Of a stretch of DNA of 64,000 bases, positions 1 through 51,000 are shown one piece after another. This stretch comes from Cyprinodon diabolis (Eukaryota > Chordata > Actinopteri > Cyprinodontiformes > Cyprinodontidae), in contig CM060065.1 in assembly GCA_030533445.1 (NCBI GenBank), forward strand, positions 2,437,710 to 2,501,709, in the 5' to 3' direction. The notes beneath the pieces are model-generated. The model was given only the letters and a program-made list of their open reading frames with translations, had not been told where the DNA came from and did no database searches. Made by a program: the position numbers and the translations under genes. How positions within the stretch are numbered: the first letter of the stretch is position 1; every line of letters begins with the position of its first letter.

Positions 1-94
1 GCAGGGTGACATAAAATATAAAATATGCCCATTTCTTTCAACAAATCTTTACAGTCTGATTAAACTATTTCAAAGAGGAGAGGCCTTCCATGTT

Positions 95-930
95 GGAATT
101 ATTTACCATATTTTCATAAAATAACTTGTGATTTTCTGTCAATGTGATGAAGATGCAGCGGAACTGACATTGGAATGTGTGCGTTTCCTCTGCCACTAGT
201 TCAGCGTGACACCAGCTGCTGAATTCCAACAACCTTTATTTTATTAACTTTATTCAAAGTACAAACAATTAAGGTAACAGTGCAAATCTGTGGAAGGCAT
301 AGCAGAGGCAGGTTTCATTGATAAGGAATGATAATAATGAAACAATCACCATGGCAACAAGGGATTCATGTTAGCATTGATGAACATCGGTGGGCAAACC
401 ATCAGTATTTCAGTCAGGGATTCGTACGATTCGATACATTCAAGAGATTTCAAATATAATTTGAATTCAGATAAAAAATGTTAAATATTGGAGATGATCT
501 CAACACTTTGTTTATGAATAAAGGATTTTGCTAAACACAAAATTAGTTTAAAGCTGAGTTCTATTGTTTTGTTTTTTAATAATATTCCAAAAGTTACCAT
601 ATCTCTAGAGATAGACTGAGGAAGAGCAATTCTTGATTTGATTCCAAAATGGTTTGATTTCATTCATAATAGACGTGGTCTATTGTTTCTATTGTTTCTA
701 CGTCACTTTCACTGAATGAGCATTTATTGTCATCAATATTAACACCTAAAATCTTAATTCTTCGTAGTTCTTTTGAGAGATTAAATTGCTTTTAAAATAG
801 TAAAGCAAGTTTCTTTAGCTGTAATTCCAGTGAACCTGCAGTGATGCAGACTGACCCGTCCACTGGGCCCCCCCACACTGCCAGGGTTGGCCCTTAATGT
901 GGCCGACCCACAGCTGGAACGTTAACGTTT
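95..930. repeat. Dispersed repeat, left-edge copy, split by a LINE insertion
   Basis: Bases 95-235 and about 819-930 match, in order, one continuous stretch near the right edge of the window (63395-63625). Shared landmarks are a CTGTCAATG/CTGTCAGTG block, GATGAAGATGCAGC, and AATTCCAGTGAACCTGCA followed by a TTAATG-containing tail. The roughly 580 bases between the halves are absent from the right-hand copy and look like a later insertion, because GAATTCCA-like sequence occurs on both sides. The repeat has no coding potential that I can see, and its family is unknown to me. Confidence 0.55.
236..818 (-). mobile_element. L1-type LINE 3' fragment
   Basis: The minus strand holds a decayed reading frame (481-663 plus sequence to about 800) that resembles the C-terminal tail of fish L1/Tx1-type ORF2, with an LAKSFIHK-like segment. 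The left end, AACCTTTATTTTATT, reads AATAAAGGTT on the minus strand, which fits a LINE 3' end. It interrupts the older repeat around it. The family call is by resemblance only. Confidence 0.4.
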
Positions 931-1789
931 AGGGCCCGGTGAATCGTGCCGCCTGCGCTGTGCGGAGATGCAGGGGAAACCGTATCTGAAGCTCGGTGTG
1001 GCGCCTCCTGCTGTCAGTTAGTCAGAATGACAATTCTCCATGTGTCACGTGACTTTTGGCAGAAACTTATCGCAGAGTGTGAAGAATTGTCTTGTACGCG
1101 AGGAGAGGCTGTTTTGAACTCGGGGACAATTTACAAATGATATTTTCAGTGCAATGTTAGAGTCTGGTTTGTAAAACTAATTTTTATTAGTGTGTGACAG
1201 AGGAGAGTTTGTAACACAAGTTTTATGAGTCAAAATTTTAGTGCAAACTGTTTATTTATGAGTGATAAGATTTGTTTGTGTGAAACCTGCTTTATGTGTG
1301 CGCAACATGCATTTTTGTACGCTCCACAGATCTAATAATTACCATAACAATGTCATCAATCCATGTATACTAAATTAGCACGTTTGGCTCATCTGTATTA
1401 TTCTGCTCCATTAACATTCATTTCATTGTGATGGATTGAATAATATGTTATATTACATGATTTCCAGTGTGGATCAAAGTGATGAATTTATCTTTATTTT
1501 AAATTTCTTCAGCCTCCCTGATAATCAGAACATCATGATTGTTCCATGCTATAGCGCACAGATTGTGTGTTTCTTTTAATACAACTTTGTTTCTGCAAAG
1601 AACAATACAGAGCAACCATATTGCACTATAGAAATTCACAACAACCATTTTTACAGACATTTTCAACTATTGTAAATTCACATTTTACCACTCAAGTAAA
1701 TGACCTCATTTTGTGCAAAACAAGAAACAATAAGGAAGAAAGACAAGGAAAAATAAACATAAACTAAGATCTTACATCTATTAAACAAA
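931..1789. other. No recognised feature
   Basis: This AT-rich stretch has only short chance reading frames. Nothing resembles a known protein, RNA gene or tandem array. It may include decayed LINE sequence, since fragments lie on both sides. Confidence 0.5.
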
Positions 1790-2250
1790 AGTTAACGCTA
1801 GGGGGAAACAGCACTCTAAATAATATTAAAAAGGATAAAGGCTTCTAGAGTTTTGATTGCTTTCTTATTTTCTGATAATTGTATGGTGTCAATATATTGT
1901 TTAAGTTGGTGCTTAAAAGCAGTAATGCCTGTTTGGAGCCTCTATAAAGAACTTGGCCATAATAATAATAGTCAATTATATTTACCTAATCTGATCTCTT
2001 TGTTTGAACCTTGCAATTTCCCTTAATGCCGAATAGTAGAGTCTTCCAAAATAAAAGAAAATCTTTGTCTGTTTTTCTTAATTAAATAATAAATGTAGCA
2101 GAAGGACTGGATATGTGGGCGGGTCCAGAATAGATGAACAAGTGTTTCCGGGTTATTACAGCAGAGGCTGCAGGTGACATCAATGGTTTTTTAAAGCGTT
2201 TCTGGATAAAGCCTTTGGTAGGAGCACCGATTGTTTACATCCTGACTGAC
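1790..2250 (-). mobile_element. L1-type LINE fragment, ORF2 C-terminal region
   Basis: Translation of the minus strand over about 2040-2230 gives a cysteine-rich segment followed by NNPETLVHLFW. This resembles the CxxC...H zinc-knuckle region near the end of L1/Tx1-type ORF2 proteins (typically ...ETLxHLFW). Stop codons and frame shifts make it non-functional. It may belong with the larger L1-type remnant at 3000-4690 on the same strand. Confidence 0.5.
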
Positions 2251-2999
2251 TGCCTGTACTAGCAACAGATCAGCAGTCAGTAATCCAGGGAATAACAGAG
2301 ATCAGTGATTGGGCGCCTAGTTCAGCAATGAATGAGTGAGTGAGTAAACGCGGCCCTCAGCTTTACCGCCGTGAGGTGCTTCTCTCAGCATCCAGCAGGT
2401 GTCGCCATGTTGAACTCTATCACTATGGATCCTCGTGTCCAGTCGTGGTGAAGCGGTTCACCAGGCTCTGGATTCACCATCTCTACTCACCTTCCATCGC
2501 CGCTTTCAGGGTCTGGCGGCACCGACTGGACCTCTGGATGGATCCAGGATCAGAACCGGACCTCCAGAACCACTCAGGCTTCCACGAGCTGTTTCCGCTT
2601 AGTTCCACCGGAAGCGGAAGTTGGTTTACTTCTTCTTCTGTTTTCTATAGCGGATCCCAAACAATATTTTTTTTTCTACTTAAAGTCAACAATAAAATAT
2701 AGAACATACAAATAAACAAACATGCCAGCAGGTATGTTACAAATAATAAATCCAATGAGGAGGAAAGACAAACCGATGTGCAGGGAGTTGGAAACAGATT
2801 GAAATGTTTTTTTGTGCCTTCTAGTGAGAAGAAAGGTGAATAGTATGAAAATAAAATATTGCTTGACCTCAATTAAATAAACATTAAAGTCTGGCTTTTT
2901 TTTTTTTTAGAAATTTAAATTAATGCAAGTGAAATTTAGACAAGATGATTAAAAGATTGATAAGGAAAGGTTTGGAAAAACATTTGCTTTGCAGTTAAA
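2251..2999. other. Unassigned interval
   Basis: The first part (about 2330-2640) is less AT-rich and has a 120-codon open frame on plus, but the peptide resembles nothing I know and has no splice context. The rest is AT-rich with T-runs at 2668 and 2895. These T-runs fit poly(A) tails of minus-strand retroelements but do not prove it. Confidence 0.4.
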
Positions 3000-4690
3000 A
3001 ACCAAATAAAACATCTTTCCAATAAAGCTGAAAAGTATTTAAAATATTAAAATCCACAAAGTTACAAAAGAGTTGCCAGAAAGTCTTAGAATATGGAAAC
3101 AACCAGAACAAATGTGTAACAGATTCTGGTAGAAGATCACAAAAATATCAGCTTTGAACTTCTTTAGGTGGTCTTTGCGGGATGGATCCTGTGAATGAGC
3201 TTGGATGAGACTCCCTAAACCTTGTTGGTGAGGAGAAAGGGATTGGCTAACAGCCAAACAAATCTGTCACAAAACGGTTCCAATATGCAACAACAGCAGG
3301 AACAGATGCCACCTCTCTCTGAAACAGGGATCTGATTGACTTATTGTTCTGACGAAGAGTCAGACATATTTTGCCAACAGGAGAGTCCATGGGAGTCAGA
3401 GAAGGAGATGAAGAGGAATGGAGTCTGGGCCTCTGTCTGTATAACATGCAAATCCCAGCTGAAATAGAACCAAAAACCTTTGCATATTCTCCAGAACAAG
3501 AAGAAAGGTTAAATTTAGAGAGGAACCCTTCGTAATTCAATAAGGTCCCATTGTCATCAAACAGTTGATGAACCAGAGTAATACCGTAACTGAACCACAA
3601 ATCCAAAAACAATAACCTTTTTCTTTTTACTTGATGTCCTTATTGTTCCAAATGAAATACTGCTGAGGTTGTAGATGAGTGGCCATGACAAAAAAGCCTG
3701 GCAGTGAAAAAGTTACCATAAATAGAGAGTTTGATAGGAATTTTATGTGTATCAAAATTACAAACCAAGAAAAAGGTTAAACCCCCAAGTTTTGAGAAAA
3801 TGTGATAAGGGATAGTTTTCCATATAGAAGGTTAAGATGCGAAAAACTGGCAAATCCAATTTATCTTAAAATTGTTATTTAAGGTAGAGAAAGATAAACA
3901 GTTAAGCCCTCCATTTTCGTATGAATTAATTAAAGTAGATTTTGGTCCCCCGCTGTAATATAATGGGTCCTCTTCTTCCAGACAAGGTTAAAGAGGAATT
4001 TGTGAATTTCCTTTTCAGTGCTTTTATCAAGATCTAAAGCCTGAGCAGTTAGCCTAGCGATGCCTTCAGCCCTACTAAGAAGAATAAAACCTCATAGTGA
4101 AAGATCCCTTATCAACCAGTGAATAAGTTTCTTTTAGGCTTTAAAATTAAAGGATCAAAATTTAAAGAGCTACGATTTTGTTGTTCTTTTGTAAAGCTTA
4201 TGCCTAAATCAACAACCTCGTTTTTAACTGGAATGCCTTCCACTGATGTCTCAGTGCAATCTTTAACTGCTGTAATGTTTTGAGATTCAAATACAGACCA
4301 GAAGCTTTTGAGAAATGATTTGATACTTGGATCGCTAATGAAACTTGATTCTTGTCCTTTAAGAACAGAGTAGTGTCATCAGCCAGGTGTGTTAAGGTCA
4401 GTTATTTTTCAGCAGCATTAACCCTTTCAGAGGTTTTAATGTGATCTGCTAGAAGCTGAGCTACCAAAACCAACAGGTAGGGGGAGACAGAACACTCCTG
4501 TCTGATTCCTCTGCTGAGGTTAAATCTGGGAGATGAACCTTTATTTAATTTAGTACAGCTGATGTTGTTTTGATAATTGTTATAAAATGCTGTCCAAATC
4601 CAAACTTTTCTAGACTTTGAAATATAAAACCATGTTCTAAAGTGTCAAAAGCCTTATAGAAGTCTAAAATTAAAGTAAATCCATTATCAG
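3000..4690 (-). mobile_element. Degenerate L1/Tx1-type LINE ORF2
   Basis: Reading down the minus strand, the protein order is that of an L1-type reverse transcriptase. About 4600-4680 gives an LDFYKAFDT-like motif, 4441-4510 gives SPYLLVLVAQLLADH, and 4325-4390 gives LTHLADDTTLFLKD, which contains the catalytic ADD. The frame 3247-3612 resembles the C-terminal domain (FLDLWFSYGITLVHQLFDDNG). In-frame stops and frame shifts occur throughout, so it is a dead copy. Its right end abuts an L2 copy on the opposite strand at about 4690. Confidence 0.75.
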
Positions 4691-5660
4691 AAACAAAACC
4701 TTCAGGATTACTTTAACAGAGTTCTCCTCCCCCAAAAGAAGGTTACATTTTAGTAGATCTTTATCAGATAGTGCAGTTATAAATTTTAAAGAATCTGCTT
4801 CACTTTCTCTCTCCTCTGTGTCGCTGAGCAGTGCTGCAGAGTGCAAAAGCATAGCTTATTCCCCTTCACAGGTTGATGATTTTGTTGATGGGGTTGCTAG
4901 TTCTCTGCGTACTGCCTTAGACAACGCAGCTCCTTTGAAAATGAAAACCGTTAAAAATAAAATAATAATAATAATAATATTAAAAATTAAAAGCTTGCTC
5001 CTTGGTTTAATGCAGAGCTGCGTACTTTGAAGCAAAATGCTAGGAAACTGGAGAGAAAATATCGCTCCACAGGCCTGCGGGAGTCCTTCCTAGTCTGGAA
5101 AAATGGTTTACTGCTGTATAAGAGGACCCTTTGTAAAGCAAGAGCAGCATACTTCTCCTCATTAATAGAGGAGAATAAGAATAATCCTAGATTTCTTTTT
5201 AATACAGTTGCCAAACTCACCCAGAGCCATAGCTCTGTTGAACCGTCCATTCCACCTGCTCTTAGCAGCAATGATTTTATGGGATTCTTTATAAATAAGA
5301 TTGATCTCATTAAAAAGAAGATCATAAGCACTCCTCTATCCGCGATTGGTTTGTCTCTGGAGGGGGGGGGGGGGTTTGGGGGGGGCAGCATCTGAGGTAG
5401 TCATGGAATCTGAACCTGGTTTGATCCAGTTGAACTTTCAGAGTTAGCAAACTATTGTCTTCATCTAAGCCTTCAACTTGTATGTTAGATCCAGTTCCAA
5501 CCAGGTTATTTAAGGAGGTATTCCCTTTGATCTCCTCCTCCATTTTAGATGTGATTAATCTATCTCTGTTACAGGGATATGTACCTAAAGCTTTTAAGGT
5601 TGCTGTAATTAAACCTCTGCTTAAGAAACCGTCTCTTGACCCAGATGACTTGAAGACATA
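4690..5660 (+). mobile_element. L2-type LINE fragment, N-terminal part of ORF2
   Basis: The plus strand encodes the region before the reverse transcriptase core of the L2 family that recurs through this window: [19 protein letters not shown], a [17 protein letters not shown] block, then [20 protein letters not shown] and [15 protein letters not shown]. It is broken by a G-run near 5361 and by frame shifts. It stops abruptly at 5660, before the catalytic motifs. The same protein is better preserved on the minus strand at 14373-16922. Confidence 0.8.
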
Positions 5661-6861
5661 ACGTCACTGGCAGGAAGCAGGACCGAGCAGATCTGGTAAC
5701 TTCTAGCTTCAAGGTTAACCTTCCTCTCTGCTGGCTGCTTCCTTTCCTTCATCTTCCTTTCTCTGCTGCTGATTGTTTGAATAATGAGCATTTCACGACT
5801 TTAGGGAAATGAAGAGGAGTAAAAGATCAAGCTTTGGTTAAAGGTGTTTATTTTTTCAGGAATCACTTCATCATAAAATAATCTGATCTCCATAATAAAA
5901 TGAGTCCAATCAGGATTCCCATAAATAACAGCAGAAGGAAGGAGCTCCAACAATTTTCCCTTTTCACTTTTGTTCAAGTTAAATAAAAATGATTTTTTTA
6001 CAGAAATCAGACTTGAAGCTTTCAGCTAAAGTTGTTTCATATATACTGTAGTCCTACTGTGGCCCCCCAATCAGGCCCCAATGCACCCTGCTCCACATAG
6101 ACCCCCTCCCTGTGAGAATTAAACAATACAGTGAGTTTCCCTTTAAGTCCTGGTGCTAGTGTTGGTCAGGGGGCCCAGAGAATGGGGGCCAATTATCATC
6201 AGGCAGGGCCCCTGTGGGCAGAGAGGCCCCCTCCCTCATTGGTGTCTCTCTATTCTGCTAATCAACGTGTTTCCTGTATGTTTTAGGATTTTTCCTCCTC
6301 AGTGGATAAAATTCCCAGACTGGCTAAAAACTCATCATCCCAACAAATATTTAAAAAAATAGACAAACAAAACAAAGTCTTCCGCTTCTGGTCTTAAATT
6401 CAGCCTGAGCCATTAGGGCGTCCATTTCAGGGCAAGTCGCCCTTTAAAGTTGGAAGGCCTGTATTGGTTTCTGCGTCAGAGTGGTCTGTTGCAGGAGTCA
6501 TTCTGTGTGAACCGGAACCAGAAGAGCTCAAACACGTCAGAGACGGCTGATCAAAAACATCCAGACTGGTGAGAAAACATGATGGCATCTCCATAACGGC
6601 TGGGCTAGCTAGACAGGAGCTAAACAGCCGCGTCCGATGTCCCATTTGAAGGAAACTGTCCTCAGCGTGACTTGGTTCTGACATAACTGGACCTGATCAG
6701 ACCCCTCAGGACGTTAGGCTGCTGTTAAGCAGGCCTTTCTGGTTCTGGGGACGTTTAGACTCAATTAAAACCGTTTAAACAGAGTTTAGAAGTAAAAACC
6801 TAAGTTTGAACGAGGAGTGAAACAGAACTGTGTCGTGCTCCTCCTGCAGACGGTGGTGCTG
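5661..6861. other. tpcn2 3' flank and probable 3' UTR
   Basis: No coding exon is seen between the tpcn2 stop codon and the L2 fragment. On the minus strand this is the stretch directly downstream of the stop, so part of it is probably 3' untranslated region ending near the poly(A) signal at 5847-5852. Short open frames here look like chance. Confidence 0.5.
5847..5852 (-). other. Candidate poly(A) signal for tpcn2
   Basis: TTTATT on plus reads AATAAA on minus, about 1.0 kb downstream of the tpcn2 stop. No closer canonical hexamer was seen between the stop and this site. Confidence 0.45.
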
Positions 6862-45422
<38,561 letters not shown>

Positions 45423-45560
45423 CAAGGAGGTGTAGAGCTGGAGGACAGCAGCTCAGCACAGTCCGAGTCTTTGGGACTTCACGAAGTCCAGGAAGCTGAG
45501 CGCGCGGAGGAACCTGGCTGTTATTTAGGAAGTCAACTTCTGCTCCTCCCATTTCACTCA
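45423..45560 (-). promoter_or_regulatory. Probable tpcn2 5' UTR and promoter region, CpG-rich
   Basis: Exon 1 and the flank upstream of the ATG are the most CpG-rich part of the neighbourhood (CCGCGGCTCC, GCGCGCGG). No TATA box is evident, which fits a housekeeping-type promoter. The exact transcription start cannot be placed. Confidence 0.35.
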
Positions 45561-45904
45561 GGTTCTGTTTCTCACCTCTTTAACTTCAGGAAAATAGACA
45601 TTCCTCCTACAATTCCTCCAGGCTTACGTCATGGTTTCCTTTTTAGCTGCGGCTCTTCACATGTTTTTTATTTTTTTACATGTCCAGAGAACTGGATCAG
45701 AATCAGGTGTAACTTGGATCTATGTTAGACACAACCAGACTGGCTCTACTGTGAAACTAACTGCTAAGAAGCGCATAGAGCTTAGAAACAAGATCGATTA
45801 GACTGAAGTTCCCACATTTCACTGCTCAGTGGGGCTGAATGCTGCAGCAGTGTCAGAAGCCTGGTTTATGTGGTTTCCTTATATTCCTAAAGAGCAATTC
45901 CCTC

Positions 45905-46441
45905 TCAGTCTTCTAAGAGTAGAATGGGAAGTAATCTTTCAGTTATCTGGCTTAAAACTTTCCTTTTTGATAAAGCTTCTAGTTAGAGTGGCTCAGGTTA
46001 TCCTGAGCTATCTCTATAGTTCTGCTGCTATAGGCTTAGACTGCTGGAGGACATAGGGACCCCTTTTTCATCATTCTGCTTCATTCTATCTCTATTCTCC
46101 CACTCTGCAGAATCTATTAGTTCAATCTCTAACGTTCTGCTCTCTCTGCTTTTTCTCATAGTAGCTTCATCTGGTCTGTTCCTGTTTGGCTGTGACTCCA
46201 TCCTGGAGAGAAATATCAGCTGTGCTGCTGCCATCAACACCTTTGTTTCTAGATGTTGGAGCTTGGCCTGTTTTCCAGTGTAGTCCTGTTTCTCTGACTG
46301 TGACTAACTGGATGTGCTCTCTTCATCCTCTGACATGGGAGCTGGCTCGGAGCTCGTCTGCCTGGCTGTGTGTTTCCTGGACGGGGCCGCCTGTGGAGCT
46401 GGTTGACAGTTGCCTTTTGTATCTATGCTTCTTTTTCTATG
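45905..46441 (+). mobile_element. L2-type LINE 3' fragment
   Basis: It contains CTTAAAACTTTCCTTTTTGATAAAGC, the stop, the hairpin at 45992-46009 and 3' UTR up to TTTTTCTATGTC, where it breaks off without a tail. It lies between tpcn2 and nadsyn1. Confidence 0.85.
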
Positions 46442-47089
46442 TCACTTCCTCACTATCCTATCAAAGCTAGTTCGTGATTGTCCCTCTTTCGCTGTGGTGT
46501 TAAATAACATAGCAGTCGTATTCATAAAAATGTTCCCCAGTAAAAGTCGCCCTATGGCCAAATTTTAATCACTCAATTAAACAAAGTAAGATGTATTTGG
46601 TAGGAAGGCTTCTGAAGTACTGATGTTTGGATTATAACATCTGATTTAATGTTTAGATATAATGGAAACAGACAGAGATGCACAAAGATTAACATACAAA
46701 TAAAAATCCATACAATAACTTTTTCCCCCAAAAACTATTTTTCCAGCATTAAAATTCTGAAACCAATCGTTCTAGGGAGAAATATTTATACGGTTATCCA
46801 AAACAGGGTAATTCATGATGGTTTAGTTCTATAATCTTTCCGATGTGTACATGTTTTCTCCATCCATCCATTCGTCTGTTAGTGAAGGATATGTCAGTTC
46901 CACCATTTGGATTTTTGGCGTTTAATGCAAGCTAACAAGAAGCTAATGGTGACCGCATGGTACGCCAGCCTGACAGGTTTCTAAAGCTAAAACCAGCTTT
47001 ATTTCACTAAAGGTTGAAATAATACAGAGTTATCATTCATCTGTCTCCTCATATTTTAATTACATTTAATAACTGGTAAACATTCTCAG
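46442..47089. other. Intergenic, nothing recognised
   Basis: AT-rich sequence between the L2 fragment and the Penelope-like remnant, with only short open frames. Confidence 0.5.
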
Positions 47090-47610
47090 TCATCCAGGTC
47101 ATAGTCATCCCAAAAAAGTTCAAATCAATCCACTGGACTTTGTTTCCAAGTTTGAAGACGTTTCTCTTCCATCCAGGAAGCTTCTTCATTCCAAATGTCA
47201 GAAATAGCGTTTAGTTCCAGGTTTTATCCAGCAGCCCAACAAAGCCTTGATTTGGTTTAGAAAACATGCAAATAGAAACGGATGAACGGGTCCCCCCCTT
47301 TGGAATGGGGGTCGTTTGGCTTCTTTGTTAGCCAGCAATGCCCCATACCTGACTATGTCTCTGAAAGGGTTAGAGGGAATAGTTGGCCTGGCTGAACAGG
47401 TGAGGTCTTCTGTTCTCCTGTAAAGGGGTTGGAGCTGCGATGATGGCGGGAAGGAATCAACTCTATCGCTGCATTGGAGGTTATTGAAAGCTGAAATCTG
47501 AGAGTCCCCCCTCTAATTAAGGTTGTTTTTTCTTTCTTAACATAGATGGCTTCCTTCACACCCCTCTCAAACCACCTGTCTTCTTTGTCCAAAATGTGAA
47601 CGTTCTGATC
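47090..47610 (-). mobile_element. Penelope-like element remnant (3' part of GIY-YIG region)
   Basis: The minus frame 47592-47353 gives EDRWFERGVKEAIYVKKEK, then GGTLRFQLSITSNAAIELIP, the segment that follows the GIY-YIG core in fish Penelope-like elements. Sequence below 47290 (TGAAGAAGCTTCCTGGATGG on minus) is the probable 3' region. It is dead, and in the opposite orientation to the copy at 33514. Confidence 0.7.
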
Positions 47611-47957
47611 CTAAAACGATGTCCATAAGGTGTAGCTGTAGCACACATTTAATAACCAAAATATGACCGAAGGCTCTTTTAAGATGAATCATTTAACTAA
47701 ATGTTATTGGTTTCTGATTAATCAAATAGATGAATGAAAATGATTTAACCCATGTTTTATTCACCTTTGGGTCACTACTGTGAATTAGTCTGAACACATT
47801 CCAGTCCCTTTGCACAGCAGCTTAGTTTAGATTCACTAAATTAGTCAAGAGAATAAGTGAGAATAAGTTTGATGATCAGGAGTTCCTCAGAAGCTCAGGA
47901 AGACGGACCAGACCCAGTTCATTCTGACCCATAGTCAACAGATCAGAACCAAAAGCC

Positions 47958-47963
47958 TTTATT
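47958..47963 (-). other. Candidate poly(A) signal for nadsyn1
   Basis: AATAAA on minus, about 135 nt downstream of the nadsyn1 stop codon, inside AGAACAATAAAGGCTTTTGG. Confidence 0.6.
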
Positions 47964-48096
47964 GTTCTTTTCTGGTCCAGCTAACCAAGCAGGAAGTACT
48001 CATCACCATGGAAACATCATCGTATATTTTAGGCAAACTGGATCTCAGATTAAAAAAATCCCGTCGGGTCCTCTGCAGAGCCCGGGACGGACTGAT

Positions 48097-51000
48097 TTAC
48101 ACCGACCCCCTCTGGTCCAAACCGGCGGCGCCGGCTGACGGTATCTGGGAAACCTGCAGGAAGGAGAACCGTTAGATCCAAGTGTTCTGAGGTTAGCCAC
48201 ACCCAGCTCCCATCAGAGCCCATCAGCTTCCTACCTGCTGATCGATGCGTCTGAACTGCCAGCTCCAGCGCGTGTTGTAGAGGAAAGGTCGAAGGTCAAA
48301 GCGATTGTCATCGGGGCTGTAGCTCTCGGCGTGGTAGGACGGCGTCAATGTGGTCATCTTATGGCGGTTCACCGAGTACATCCTGAAGAAGTGCTTCACC
48401 TTCTGAGCCACCTGAGCAGAGAGAGACCTCTTTCACTGCCATAAAGATGGAAAGGTGTGTGGGTGGAGCTCTGAGCAGCCAATCAGAACACAGACGCGTG
48501 GAAACAGGAAGCCTTTAGCTGCTGAAGCTTAAACACTTTACAAGGCAGGATTCTGATCACCTGCACCCCCCCTTAAAAATAGTCCCCCCGTCCCTCAGTG
48601 AGGTCTAGAAGCACTAGATCTATATCCATCCATTCAGCAAAGATCCTGCTACATGGCTGTACCTCTGATTTTGGCATGTGACCAATTAGATTAGCGCTTG
48701 AAGGATATACTACCTGCTGGAAATTAAGATGGAAAAAAGTTAAGTCAAGAAAAAAGGTAAAAAGCTGATAGAAAAGTTAAAAAGTAAAGTTAAAAAAGCG
48801 AAATAGAAATAACTCTGGTAAACTGGTGGTTTTTCAGCTGCTGTGGGTGTAAATCACGGCCTGGCAGTTCCAGTTCCTAAATGCCGCTATCCTGCAACTT
48901 TTCAGTTCACCCTTGGTTGGACACACCTGGATCAAATAGCTGAGTTGCTCCTCTGTAAGTCATCGAAATACTTCTTTCAGGTGTGTTGAACCAAAGGCAC
49001 ATCTAAAGCCTCTTTCGCACTAAACATAGCAGGTTAACACGGTTTTTTCAATAGGTGTGTATTTGTATGGGGGGGGTCACCATACATTATTACTACTATA
49101 TTGCAATATCACCACTGCAGTATCCATGTTGCTCAGGGTTTGAGTCAGTCCACATCATCCACTGTGACTGCCTCAACTACAGCTACAGTAGTCGCCATTC
49201 AAAATGGACCTTCCCCGTAACAACCGGCTATAAGCCAACGGAATGGCAGCAAAATCCCCTCCAACTTCCAGGCCACTGGCCTTCTCCTGGGTGTGCATAT
49301 CTTTTTACTATGACTCCACCCTTTAACTGAATTACAGGGTCTGACCAGGAGAGGATGCTTCTCTTTAGATCTTAATGTCCACAAATCATGACAGAAGACT
49401 ATTTTAGTACAAAGATTGATGTATGGAAATTGTAGGGGACTAGCCGAGGGGCCATCAAGGAAAGTGAGGAAATTTTGAAAGGCTGCTACTGCATAGCGCT
49501 GCACCACACAGCAAAAGGGCTCCACAGCGCTATCTGCCAGAGAGACGATACAAACTTTAGTCCCAAAAGAAAAAAAAATCCTGTCTTAAAATCTGTGTTT
49601 TTCTCGTTATCTTCTGCAGGCCAGTTAGTTCTACGTCAGCCTGAACACCTAAATTCAGCCAATCATATATCAACGCTCATCTGTCAATCAAATGTTTTCG
49701 GTCATAGCATCTTGATTCATATGTCGCAGCTAATATACGCAACGGTTGAAATCAGAATCCTTTCCTTTCCCATTGAGTTGCGTCCCAGTGTCCACGGGGA
49801 TGGACGTCTGTGTCTTCGGCAGGCGTAGAGCTAACAGATCTGGCAGCGTTGCGAGGCAAGGGCTCAAACATGTACGGCTGGAAGCCTTCTACACCAAACC
49901 AAGCTTCTGCCGCCCTGGCGTCCTCTTCCACAACATCTTCGTCCCCGCTTTCCTCCTCTAAATAAAAAATGGATGACGGAGGAGACTCATCCACGACCTC
50001 CGACACTAAACTCTCCTCCTCTTGCATGTTTCCGCTGTCCATAGCGTTCCTTGACAGCGTCGTTTCTAAGTCACCAATTTAGTGCTACTTGGTCCCAATG
50101 GAATTTCCCATAGGGAACCTGCTAGCACTAAGATGCTAACTGGTTAGCAAGATGCTTTCGACAAACCGGACACAATCAAAAAGCTTGCGAACCTTCCGCC
50201 ACAACAATCCCCCAAACAAATTCACTTTATTCACTTGTGTAAAGTGGGGCACCACTCGGAAGAATTCAGATATGCAACAGTTGGAATGGCCGCTTCGCTA
50301 CGATTTTAACGCGGGTTGCTAGTCGAGTCGTTTGACCCGCGTTTTTCTACCTGTAGGAAAAAGGTGTAGAAGTTGCAGGATCCCGGCCCTCAGGAACTGG
50401 AATTCTTCAGAAGCACTTCAGTGTGTGAGACGTTCATCCCAACAACACCAGTTCAGCTAGCAGCGCTGTGTCGTTGGCAGGACTAACCTCAGTGGGAGAC
50501 AGGACGTCCCTCCAAATATGGATGAGCTTACAGAACATGCTGTAGGGCCCACATTTGGAGATCTTCCTCAGCCTCCCGATGACCGATAGCTCCGGGTAGG
50601 TCATCCCCATGTCTGCCTGAGGAGAGAGGGTGCAGTCAGAGCATCCATCACTGATCCCCAAGGTGGGGGGGACTCAGAGAGCCAATTTCACTGGAATGTA
50701 GAATGCTGCAGCAACAAATATAGATGATTATTACATAGATGGAATCATGATGCTAGAGCTACACTATATTGCCAAAAGTATTTGCTCACCTGCCTTGACT
50801 CACATATGAGCTTAAGTGACATCCCGTTCCTAATCCATAGGGTTCAATATGACGTCGGTCCACCCTTTGCAGCTAGAACAGCTTCAACTCTTCTGGGAAG
50901 GCTGTCCACAAGGTTTAGGAGTGTGTTTATGGGAATTTTTGACCATTCTTCCAGAAGCGCATTTGTGAGGTCGCACACTGATGTTGGACGAGAAGGCCTG

